Shown here: positions 1-8,600 of the stretch, in pieces
Position numbering within the stretch: the first letter of the stretch is position 1
How the letters are laid out: each line of letters begins with the position of its first letter
Origin: Flavobacterium limi
Lineage (GTDB): Bacteria; Bacteroidota; Bacteroidia; Flavobacteriales; Flavobacteriaceae
DNA: 64,000 nt
NCBI RefSeq assembly: GCF_010645075.1
Contig: NZ_JAADZV010000004.1
Coordinates: 1-64,000 of the forward strand
Direction: 5' to 3'
Position numbers and translations under genes: made by a program
The notes under the pieces: model-generated
The model's input: only the letters and a program-made list of their open reading frames with translations
Databases searched by the model: none
Told to the model about the DNA's origin: nothing

Positions 1-632
1 TCGAGCTGATCGAAAATATAAAAATTATCCCTTGATTTTGTTACACTCAGATTATTAGAAAAAGCTAATTTATCTAAAGCAGCATCAAAAGGCATATTTT
101 TTATGTATACAGTCAATAATTGCTTCTCGAGTCCAGGGGCAAATACCAAATTTTTACCGCTTTTATCGGTAATTCTTTTAAAAACATCATATAGCGCATC
201 TTCTTTTAAATTAAGCGAAAGCAAATTCTCAGAAGACTGGTATTCAACTTCAAATATTTTTTCAACCTTTTTCTCAACTGGTTTTTCGTATGATTTGATC
301 GCAATTATACTCCCAGAAAAGTCAATCGTAAGGTTATGTTCTTTACATAAAAACAATAGCAGGTCTCCCACATTTACATTGCTAAAATTATTCACAACAT
401 TTATTTGCTCCAAATTAGGAGCAACACTTATGTTTAATTTATGCACTTGGGAAACAGCCAATAAAAAACTGGAAAGGGAAGCTTCCCTGATATTGATGTT
501 TACTTTTTCTGTTAGCCCAGGTACGTCAGCACTGATCGCTTCAATATTGTTCTTAAGCTGTTGTATCCTGTTTTCCTGCGAAAAAGAAAATTGAAAAATA
601 AAAAGTAAAAGTATGATGGATATTTTTTTCAT
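1..632 (-). CDS. Secretin N-terminal region (GspD/PilQ-like), cut by window edge
   Basis: A minus-strand frame opens with MKKIS at 632 and stays open to base 1, so only about the first 210 residues are present. Residues 1-19 are a Sec signal peptide ending FSFSQ. Two STN/secretin-N-like modules follow (roughly 45-115 and 140-210), each with the pattern of short strands and a helix that precedes a secretin pore domain; the pore itself lies outside the window. The gene begins 37 bp after the stop of the GspE-type ATPase and has the same orientation, which supports an outer-membrane secretin of a type II secretion or type IV pilus-like machine. A TonB-receptor STN domain is the main alternative, but the neighbours argue against it. 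The assignment to secretin is an inference from context plus domain style. Confidence 0.7.
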   Translation of the reverse strand, partial: MKKISIILLLFIFQFSFSQENRIQQLKNNIEAISADVPGLTEKVNINIREASLSSFLLAVSQVHKLNISVAPNLEQINVVNNFSNVNVGDLLLFLCKEHNLTIDFSGSIIAIKSYEKPVEKKVEKIFEVEYQSSENLLSLNLKEDALYDVFKRITDKSGKNLVFAPGLEKQLLTVYIKNMPFDAALDKLAFSNNLSVTKSRDNFYIFDQL

Positions 633-668
633 GAATAAGGCTAAATTGTAACTTGGTAATATTAAAAT

Positions 669-2081
669 TTATAAGAGTAAGGAAAAAACTTCTTCAATGG
701 ATGTTGTTCCTTCCCTTATTAAGGATAAGGCGTTTTTTTTCAGGGTGAAAATTTCTTTTTCTTCAATGTATTGATCAATCATCAACTGATTGTTTTTAAT
801 CAAAGAGGAAAGTTCGTTATCTATAGGGATAATTTCATAAATTGCTTTTCTTCCCGAATAACCTGTATGATAACATTGTTCACAGCCAACGGCAACATGA
901 TGTTTAGTGAGACTATCTGGTATTTCGAAACCACTCGGAAATATCGCAGAACCTATATCTTCCTGTTGTTTACACGAATTACATAATTTTCGGACCAAAC
1001 GCTGTGCAACACTAATGTTTAAGGTACTGGCAATCAAAAAAGACGGAATACCCATATCTATTAATCTGGAAACTGTTGCCCAGGCCGAATTAGTATGTAT
1101 GGTAGACAAAACTAAATGTCCTGTCAATGCAGCACGGATAGCCATATTGGCCGTATTCACATCACGGATTTCACCCACCATAATAATATCCGGATCCTGC
1201 CTTAAAAATGTTCTTAAGGTAGTAGCAAAATCAAGCCCGATATTTTCTTTTAACTGTACCTGATTAATTCCTTCCAATGTATATTCAATCGGGTCTTCAA
1301 CCGTCAGAATATTGGTATTGGGAAGGTTTAATTTTTTTAAAGTGGCATATAAAGTCGTTGTTTTTCCGGATCCTGTTGGGCCCGAGATAAGTACAATTCC
1401 ATTTGGCCGTTTTATATTCTCTAAATAGGCTGTTAATTCTTTATCGGTAAAACCTAAAGCGTTTATATCAATGTGGCTTGTGTCTTTACTCAAAATACGC
1501 AAAACTACTTTTTCCCCATGAAGTGTAGGCAAAATAGATACCCTTATATCAAAATCTTCAATGTCTGTTACTATGGTAATACGGCCATCCTGAGGCAGTC
1601 GTTTTTCAGAAATATCAAGCTGGGACCTGATTTTTATTTTATTGACTATAATGGGATATTCTTCTGTTGAGATATGGAATTGCTCTTTTAGTTTTCCATC
1701 GAGCCTGAATCGCACACGGGCATTTTTTTCATAAGGTTCGAAGTGTATATCACTGCTCCCGATTTCCTTTGCATTTACCACAATTTTTTCCAGAAAATCA
1801 TTCGTATAATGAATGTCTGAAACACTGTTTGAATTTGTTTTACGATAATTGGTACTTAAATAGCGATTGATATTTTCAGTGCTTTCTTTCTCCAGTCTGA
1901 TTTGAAAATTCAATAAAACTGCCAGCTCATTCTGAAGGCTTTCAATATTTTCAGTATCTGTTTTTAACATCACAAAACCGTCTGATTTACCTGCAGGGAT
2001 TATTCTGTAATGGTATGCCTGCTCCGATCTAACCAGCTGCTGAAACTCTATTGGAATATCAAAATTTGTCATTTTTAACAA
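669..2081 (-). CDS. gspE: GspE/PilB-type secretion/pilus assembly ATPase
   Basis: A 470-residue cytoplasmic hexameric ATPase that would power pseudopilus assembly. The Walker A motif GPTGSGKTTT lies near residue 235, followed by an Asp box (LTVEDPIEY), Walker B (DPDIIMVGEIRD) and His box (TGHLVLSTIHTN), the standard order of the family. A zinc tetracysteine pair, CNSC and CEQC, sits near residues 375-410 as in GspE/PilB. The N-terminal N1 domain is short, so the protein is smaller than PilB (about 570 aa), in line with GspE. The start at 2081 overlaps the last codons of the prepilin peptidase by 7 bp; a second ATG at 2072 is equally possible. It is third in the pilin-peptidase-ATPase-secretin operon. 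ATPase identity is certain; T2SS versus T4P is not decided by this gene. Confidence 0.93.
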   Translation of the reverse strand: MLKMTNFDIPIEFQQLVRSEQAYHYRIIPAGKSDGFVMLKTDTENIESLQNELAVLLNFQIRLEKESTENINRYLSTNYRKTNSNSVSDIHYTNDFLEKIVVNAKEIGSSDIHFEPYEKNARVRFRLDGKLKEQFHISTEEYPIIVNKIKIRSQLDISEKRLPQDGRITIVTDIEDFDIRVSILPTLHGEKVVLRILSKDTSHIDINALGFTDKELTAYLENIKRPNGIVLISGPTGSGKTTTLYATLKKLNLPNTNILTVEDPIEYTLEGINQVQLKENIGLDFATTLRTFLRQDPDIIMVGEIRDVNTANMAIRAALTGHLVLSTIHTNSAWATVSRLIDMGIPSFLIASTLNISVAQRLVRKLCNSCKQQEDIGSAIFPSGFEIPDSLTKHHVAVGCEQCYHTGYSGRKAIYEIIPIDNELSSLIKNNQLMIDQYIEEKEIFTLKKNALSLIREGTTSIEEVFSLLL

Positions 2082-2551
2082 GCGTATAAAAAGTTACTTT
2101 CACAGAAAAAAGTCATCCCATAAACGACTCCGAAAAATAACGACATATAGCCGGCTAATGGAACTGTTTTTTCCCTGTCTTTTTGCGACAAAACTATATG
2201 CAGCAAAAGTGAAAAAAACAATGAAAATATAAAAAGTACAAAGAAGGAAATTGTTGAAAAAGTGAATGAAATGAAAACAAAAAACAACACATCACCTAAT
2301 CCGAATGAGTTGTTAAACTCTATTTTTCTTAGTTTAGTATATAAATAACAAACCAATAATAAAAACAAAACCAACGTAAGGTTCGTAGCAATATTCAACA
2401 ATATTGAATTAACAGGCAGTATAAAATATTGTATTGCCAAAGACAGAATGCCTACCATGGGATATAGAAACCAATAGACCAGCCTGTCTTTACAATCCTG
2501 ATATAAAATAGTAAAAAGCAAAAAGATAAGTATCAGTTTCAGAACCCACAT
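2075..2551 (-). CDS. Prepilin peptidase, A24 family, lacking the methylase domain
   Basis: A 158-residue polytopic membrane protein with about six hydrophobic segments. It carries the two aspartates of type IV prepilin peptidases: Asp19 in YQDCKDR and Asp87 in the GLGD (GxGD) motif. It lacks the roughly 100-residue N-terminal N-methyltransferase/zinc domain of PilD/GspO, so it resembles the short TadV/CpaA-like A24 peptidases. It overlaps the ATPase by 7 bp and abuts the pilin gene by 1 bp (2551), implying translational coupling. Its likely substrates are the pilin directly upstream and the pseudopilin-like proteins at 22.3-24.4 kb, which share an unusual Ser before the predicted cleavage point. 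Pilins processed here may remain unmethylated unless another enzyme acts. Confidence 0.85.
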   Translation of the reverse strand: MWVLKLILIFLLFTILYQDCKDRLVYWFLYPMVGILSLAIQYFILPVNSILLNIATNLTLVLFLLLVCYLYTKLRKIEFNNSFGLGDVLFFVFISFTFSTISFFVLFIFSLFFSLLLHIVLSQKDREKTVPLAGYMSLFFGVVYGMTFFCESNFLYAC

Positions 2552-2949
2552 TAGTCGGCAACAATTTGTTTTGGAACACCATTCTGGTCAATTTCCCAAA
2601 CATTAAAAACCCCGTTCCCATTAAAATCGGTAATTGCAGTCGCTTTTACTTTAAATTCGTTATTGCTCGATTGTACAATTTCGTAAGTATAATTTGCACT
2701 GCCATTGTCCTTTGTTGTTTTCGGTGCTTCAAAATCTATTTCTGTAAAATCGCTGCTGTATTTTGAGTACATAAAATAGTACTGCTTCTCTGCGTTATAA
2801 ATCGCCTTTAGCTGTACCTGTGCCTCTACACTTTTGGCTTTTGTTATAAGCGGCATCAGGTTAGGCAATGCTATTAATAACAGAATTCCTATAATAGCTA
2901 ATACTATCAACATTTCCTGTAGATTGAACGAAGGGAGTTTTTTATTCAT
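2551..2949 (-). CDS. Type IV pilin / major pseudopilin-like protein
   Basis: A 132-residue protein with a prepilin leader: a short basic N-terminus (MNKKLPS), then FNLQEMLIV with Glu at +5, and a 20-residue hydrophobic helix reaching about residue 30, followed by a globular domain. The residue before the predicted cleavage site is Ser instead of the usual Gly. The C-terminal part contains DFNGNGVFNVWEID, an acidic Gly/Asn loop that looks like the calcium-binding end of GspG-like major pseudopilins. It is the first gene of the minus-strand operon. A candidate -7 box (TACATTTG on the minus strand, 2984-2991) lies 35 bp upstream. It is most likely the main subunit of the pseudopilus. Confidence 0.85.
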   Translation of the reverse strand: MNKKLPSFNLQEMLIVLAIIGILLLIALPNLMPLITKAKSVEAQVQLKAIYNAEKQYYFMYSKYSSDFTEIDFEAPKTTKDNGSANYTYEIVQSSNNEFKVKATAITDFNGNGVFNVWEIDQNGVPKQIVAD

Positions 2950-3335
2950 TTTTACTTTTCTTGATATTCGAAAACATTGCTCGCAAATGTAATTAATAAT
3001 TTATAATATGAAATAGTATTACATAACTTGTTAAAAAAAGATTGTTTTTTTTTAACATATCAAAAAATGTTAAAATTATTTTCAATTTATTGAACACTTA
3101 TATTGTAACGATATCAATCCCTATTTTTCTTTCAATTTTTTCCCTTCACACCAAATTACAAAGCATTATCTTACAGGTACTTAAGTTTAAATTCTAAAAT
3201 TTCACACATTTTCTTTATTATTTTTTTAAAAGATATAAGTTTTTTTTTATTAATTAGCGTTGTTTTAACACTTATTAACAATAATAGAATACCTTTTCGA
3301 TAGATCTCAATTAATAATAAATAAAAAACCTGAAA
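2950..3335. promoter_or_regulatory. AT-rich divergent intergenic region
   Basis: These 386 bp separate the minus-strand secretion operon from the plus-strand cargo genes, and no gene is visible. The minus strand has a TACATTTG box (2984-2991) matching the Bacteroidota TANNTTTG -7 element upstream of the pilin gene; no good -33 TTTG was found at the right distance. The plus strand has only weak candidates. Runs of T and A dominate the middle. Confidence 0.4.
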
Positions 3336-4445
3336 ATGAAATCAAAATTACTATTACTTATAAGTATGATTTTTTTTAATTCAAATGTAAACGCACAGAA
3401 TACAGCCTTGGGAGATAATGCCAATCTTGGTGGAGGAACTAATAATACATCTTTGGGAGCTAAGAGTGGTTATTCCGGAACACATAATGTTGCTATTGGA
3501 AAACAAGCAGGAGCCGTCAATATTGGAAATTACAATGTTTTCATGGGCTATCGATCTGGATTGCAAAACACACTTGGACATTATAATGTATTTTTAGGAC
3601 AAGATACAGGAAATGCGAATCAATCAGGAAGCCAAAATGTATTTGTAGGGACACAAGCAGGAAAATCAAATAATGCATCAAATAATGTTTTTATTGGATA
3701 TGTCTCTGGAACGGCAAATTACTCTGGATCTTTAAATCTTTTTTTAGGCAACGAGTCAGGCAGAAGTAATGTTGGAGGAAGCAATAATGTTTTTTCGGGT
3801 CATGAAGCAGGGTATAAAAATATAAACGGCAATAATAATGTTTTTTCTGGTAAGGAATCAGGATCCGCTAACATTAACGGAAATGGAAATACATTTATCG
3901 GTACTCAAACAGGATACGGAAACACATATGGAAGTTTGAACGTTTTTCTAGGATACAAAGCTGGTTTCAATAACATGACGGGCTCAAATAATGTTTTTAT
4001 AGGAAATACTGCAGGTGAAAACGAGACTGGAAGCAATCGCTTATATATTGATAATAGTCAAACTGCGACCCCTCTCATTTATGGAAAATTTGACACTGAT
4101 CAGTTAGGGATTAATACCAATGTAATACCAGCCGGTTATACAATGGCAGTTAAAGGAAGATTTATTACGGAAGAGATTAAAGTTAAAGAATATGGATCTT
4201 CTGGATGGCCAGATTTCGTCTTTGCCAAAAATTATAAACTTCCTACTTTAACAGAGGTAGAAAATTATATCAATACAAACGGGCATTTACAAAATATTCC
4301 TTCAGCCTGCGAAGTAGAAGAAAATGGAATTCTATTGGGAGAAATGAATGCCAAACTTCTTCAAAAAATTGAAGAACTTACACTATATATCATTAAACAA
4401 GAAGCACGTATAGAAAAACTTGAAGCTGCTGTATCTTCAAAATAA
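3336..4445 (+). CDS. Secreted YadA-head-like repeat protein with C-terminal coiled coil
   Basis: 369 residues with a signal peptide (about 1-20, ending NAQ). Residues 25-235 hold roughly ten copies of a 20-22-residue repeat of the form N-x-x-[AV]-F-[IL]-G-x-x-[AS]-G, the left-handed beta-roll pattern of trimeric autotransporter heads and some tail-fibre proteins. A linker domain containing GINTNV and GRFITEEIKVKEYGSS follows. This resembles the pre-S74 region of fibre proteins, but no peptidase block is present. The last about 40 residues form a heptad coiled coil, suggesting a trimer. Flavobacterial relatives are often called bZIP factors because of this coil; a DNA-binding role is not credible for a secreted repeat protein. 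It is probably a surface or fibre protein. It starts the plus-strand cargo island opposite the secretion operon. Confidence 0.6.
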   Translation: MKSKLLLLISMIFFNSNVNAQNTALGDNANLGGGTNNTSLGAKSGYSGTHNVAIGKQAGAVNIGNYNVFMGYRSGLQNTLGHYNVFLGQDTGNANQSGSQNVFVGTQAGKSNNASNNVFIGYVSGTANYSGSLNLFLGNESGRSNVGGSNNVFSGHEAGYKNINGNNNVFSGKESGSANINGNGNTFIGTQTGYGNTYGSLNVFLGYKAGFNNMTGSNNVFIGNTAGENETGSNRLYIDNSQTATPLIYGKFDTDQLGINTNVIPAGYTMAVKGRFITEEIKVKEYGSSGWPDFVFAKNYKLPTLTEVENYINTNGHLQNIPSACEVEENGILLGEMNAKLLQKIEELTLYIIKQEARIEKLEAAVSSK

Positions 4446-4541
4446 TCTAATATTTAATACAAGTAAAGATATTCTCTTAATGAAATCTTTTGACAAAATT
4501 ATTATACAGCATAAAATCATACAAAATTCACTTAATACAAA

Positions 4542-5075
4542 ATGAAACAAATTCCTTTCTACGCATCCATTTCAGCAATCATTATTAGTATTGTCGCCAT
4601 TTATTTTGCAAAATCCAGTTCAGAATTAGTGTATGTAGATGTAAACAAATTAATTACAGGTTACAGTAAAACAAAAATCGCTAAGGCAGATTTTGACAAA
4701 AAAGCCGCTTTAATGAAAGCAAATGTAGATTCATTAGTGGCAAACTGGCAAAATGAATTAAAAAATTACGAAAAGGAAAGAGCTTCTTTGTCTCCGAAAG
4801 AATTAAAACTAAAACAGGAATTACTGGGCAACAAACAGCAGCAAATTAACGGTTATCAGGAAGCTATCCAGAAAAAAATACAGGAGGAAGACAAAAAAGT
4901 AACCCAAACCGTAATTAACGATATTAACGATTACATCAAAGAATACGGAAAAGACCACAATTACAAAATCATATTTGGGGCAAGCGGTGGCGGAAACATC
5001 ATGTATGCTGTCGAATCAACCGACCTTACAGAAGAAGTATTAAAAGGATTGAATGCTGAATATGATAAAAAATAA
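4542..5075 (+). CDS. OmpH/Skp family periplasmic chaperone
   Basis: A 177-residue Skp-like protein. A hydrophobic segment at residues 5-23 (signal peptide or uncleaved anchor) is followed by LVYVDVNKLITGYSKT, matching the conserved start of the OmpH fold. Next comes a long charged coiled-coil hairpin (about 45-130), then a C-terminal strand region with YKIIFGASGGGNIMYA typical of the family. Skp forms trimeric jellyfish-like clamps that hold unfolded exported proteins. No AXA-type cleavage site is obvious after the hydrophobic stretch, so it may stay membrane-tethered, unlike housekeeping Skp. It overlaps the next lipoprotein gene by 14 bp and precedes two giant exported RHS-type proteins, so a dedicated holdase role for them is an attractive inference. 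Confidence 0.85.
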   Translation: MKQIPFYASISAIIISIVAIYFAKSSSELVYVDVNKLITGYSKTKIAKADFDKKAALMKANVDSLVANWQNELKNYEKERASLSPKELKLKQELLGNKQQQINGYQEAIQKKIQEEDKKVTQTVINDINDYIKEYGKDHNYKIIFGASGGGNIMYAVESTDLTEEVLKGLNAEYDKK

Positions 5076-5664
5076 ACTCTTACCCTTTTTTTTATTGTTG
5101 CTTATTTCTTCCTGCACTCAAACTTTTGAGACGGCTGAGGAAATGAATGAGTATCTAAAAGATGAAGACAACGGCTACTACTACAAAAAAACAGTGTCAG
5201 GAGTCGACTATGTATTACAATACAGACCAACCGATTTATTAGTTAATCAGGAATTAGCTGACAAAATTAATCCTGCACAGGTAGATAAACTTAGAAAACA
5301 GTATGGCCAATACCTCTATTTCAATCTGTCCATGTCTAAAAATGATCAGGAATTATTAAGCGGTGTTTCTCAGGACAAAGTCAAATTCGGGCAAATGGTC
5401 AATGAACTGGCTTTTGGTATGGAAGAGAAGCTACATGTTTACACTCCTGCCGAAGACACCCTTGCCCTTGCTGATTTTATTTATCCCAGAATGTACGGCA
5501 TGAGCAATTCTACCTCCATCATGATTGTGTACCCCCGTGAAGATAAATACATGAACCAGGAATACCTCAATTTTGTTGTTCAAGACTTAGGACTTGACAC
5601 CGGGGACATTAAATTTAAACTAGATTCCAAAGCCTTGACAAACGAACCCCAATTACGTTTTTAA
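5062..5664 (+). CDS. Lipoprotein of unknown function preceding RHS genes
   Basis: About 200 residues. A lipoprotein signal peptide (MIKNKLLPFFLLLL with lipobox ISSC) implies acylation at Cys near position 18. The start at 5062 gives a compact signal; an in-frame ATG at 5053 would only add MLN. Both starts lie inside the end of the ompH gene, so the two are translationally coupled. The mature part is mixed alpha/beta with no motif I recognise. It begins with a Thr/Glu-rich stretch and contains YYYKKTVSGVDYVLQYRPTD and a segment MIVYPREDKYMNQEY. Only 10 bp separate it from the SpvB-like gene, so it is probably an accessory membrane-anchored factor for export or assembly of the RHS pair. No function is known to me. 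Confidence 0.75.
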   Translation: MIKNKLLPFFLLLLISSCTQTFETAEEMNEYLKDEDNGYYYKKTVSGVDYVLQYRPTDLLVNQELADKINPAQVDKLRKQYGQYLYFNLSMSKNDQELLSGVSQDKVKFGQMVNELAFGMEEKLHVYTPAEDTLALADFIYPRMYGMSNSTSIMIVYPREDKYMNQEYLNFVVQDLGLDTGDIKFKLDSKALTNEPQLRF

Positions 5665-5674
5665 AATAACAACC

Positions 5675-8600
5675 ATGACCAAATACCAAAAACTCCATCG
5701 TATTATTGCTACTTTTTTCTTATTGATCTTTTTTCCAACCTTATTACCTAATAATTTGTTTGCCTATAATAACGGACCAAATTCATTTGAAGCAGCTTCA
5801 TTTGAACCTGTTGATGCAGCTGACATGGTTAATTTAGTTACAGGGGACATGTCTTATGTTTTGCCCTTGCTCAATATACCCAGCCCAGAAGGCGGATACC
5901 CGCTAGCATTATCCTATCATGCTGGTATAGCAATGGATCAGGAAGCTTCATGGGTAGGGCTTGGATGGAGTCTCAATCCTGGGGCTATCAATAGAAATAT
6001 AAACGGTTATGCTGACGATATTGACCAGGGAGATGATTATTCAATAATGTATGATCAAGGAGGAGAACTAAATTATTATAATGTTGGAATTGGTGCAGAT
6101 ATGAATGGAATTAAAGTTGGTGTAGGCGCGTATTGGGGCTCTAACAAAACTTTTGGTGGCAGTGTTACTCTTGGATATGGTCCTGCTTCTATTACAGCAG
6201 AAAATGGAAGCTTAGGTACAAATATTGGTATAATGGCAGGATATTCATCCGGAAGTCAAAGTTATTCAATGAGTAATAGTTCAACGGGAGCAGCTTTAGA
6301 ATCGATTATGCCAAATCCAACTTCAAGAAATAATGGAACGGGATTGTCCAGTGCATCAACAAGTTTTGGGGAACATGGATATGATATACAATTCTCCAAT
6401 AAAAATTATTCAATTGGCTATTTTGGGTTTTATGCAAGTTATGGCCATACAAAAATAAAGTACAGTCTTTTTAAGGAAAAACTATCCAGTTATAATGGTG
6501 TATTATATTCTAATGTAAATCCAGACTGGAAAAATCCTATAAATTACGACACTAATAAACTTGTTATGTATGATGAAGGAGTCACAAATATCGAAAACGT
6601 ATTAAATTCGGCCAAAAATTACCTTTGTGATAATGTATTACTACCTAATTACGATAATTATAAAGTACAGGCACAAGGTCTTTCCGGAAATATTAGTCCA
6701 ACTTTTACAGATGAAGCGCAATTACGCCATGAAGATATAATATCTGATCTATTCAATGTTTACAGAACGGATAATGGTGTTGAAAGTGGATATTATGACT
6801 ATAACATTAGTTATGGATCACCGTACAATATTCTTGACACAGACCTTAAATTAAATAACAAAATATTTTTTGATTTTGAAGATACTAACTCCTCTTTTCT
6901 AAGGATCGACAGAACAAATATTTCTACTGTCCAACAAAGCGATTGGCTTCAAACAGTTCTTGCTGCCAAAACAAATAAAAGTAATAATTTTAACGAAATA
7001 ACTTCAAATGATAATATTCCGTTAAAAAATAATCATAGAAAAAGAGCGGGAAAACATATTGAAGCATTTACCAATGAACAAATTCGATCAGGCAATGCTA
7101 AATTAATGAATGGTTTTATTGAAGCCCTAAATTTGAGTAGAAATCAATTGGACGTCTATAAACCTGAATCCATTGGCGGGTATCAGATTACCGACGTTGA
7201 CGGAAAAACATATCACTATTCATTACCAGTGATTAATTATGAAATTTGGTATAAAAATTTCAGCAATAAGGATAATGAAGATTCTAAATTCTTAGAAAGA
7301 CAGCTTAACACACCGTATGCTACAGATTGGCTATTAACAGCCGTAACGGGTCCAGATTATGTAGATAAGAATGATAACGGTAAAGTTGATAAGGAAGATT
7401 ATGGTTATTGGGTAGAATTTGATTATGGTAAATGGTCTGACGGCTACATATGGAACAGTAGCTCCGGTAAAAACAACATTGTTAAAGGAAGCGGAACTGA
7501 AGCTGACAATTACGAATACTATAAAGGAAGAAAACAAATTTATTACTTGGATGCAGTCAGAACACGAACTCACACTGCATACTTTATAAAAAGTATAAGA
7601 CAGGATGCTACCGCAGACTATTTAACAAAATTCAATACCTACTCTACTAATGGTACATCTACTTTTAATAGTACAACTAATCCTAAGACAGTTTCTTCTG
7701 CTTATATCAGTTTTGATCTTAATAATAACTTAAAATATAAAAACATTCCCCCATTTCCTGTTAATAATAGTAATTGGAAATTTTATATGAACGGATACCA
7801 AAGAATACACACTTATTTGCATTTCCCTACGCATTATTCTCTTAAATTAGATAAAATAGTGCTAGTTAAAAATAACTCCCTAATTCTTGAAAAAAATAAA
7901 GGGTCCCAAACATTAACTGCAAATGGATATTTATATAGAAACCGTTCTTTTGAAGTGACCAAAGCAGTAAATCAAAAACTAGATTATTCAAATCATGAGG
8001 ATAAAAATGAATTTAAAGGAGTTTATTATACTAATACCGATTTATCATTAAAGGAAATTGCTATACATCAGAGCAAAAACATTCTGGATATAAGCGATCT
8101 TTACGGAATAGATGTCGATTCAAAAGCTGAAAAAATTATTAACCTTCAACATAATTATTCCTTAATTCCTAATTCTTTTCATTCAGAGAGATCTAACAAA
8201 GGAAAATTAACATTAAATAGTGTTCAATTCTTAGGGCATAAAGGTGTATCTTATCTTCCAAAATATCAATTTAAGTATAATAATAGTTCATCTCCATATA
8301 GTTTAAACGATCAGGATGCATGGGGATACAATAAGAATGCTGCTTATTCATGGAGTCTTAGCGAAATAATCACTCCTATGGGGTCTAAAATGACCATTAA
8401 CTATGAATCAGATGATTATGGCACAATTGCGACTAGTGCTTCAAATTATGGAAAAGGAGGAGGAATAAGGGTAAAACAGATAAATACTTTTGAGAATGAA
8501 AATTTAGTTTCACGATCAAACTATTATTATAACAAAATTGGTTCTGATAAAGATGTCTCAAATGTAAATTATAAATCATCAGGAGTAATATCTTATGTTC

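Noticed and set aside
103-594. Plus-strand open frame of 163 codons
   Set aside because: It is antisense to the secretin frame, which has a signal peptide, domain pattern and operon context; the plus frame has none.
3336-4445. bZIP transcription factor
   Set aside because: The coiled coil invites this name, but the protein has a signal peptide and beta-roll repeats and no basic DNA-binding region.
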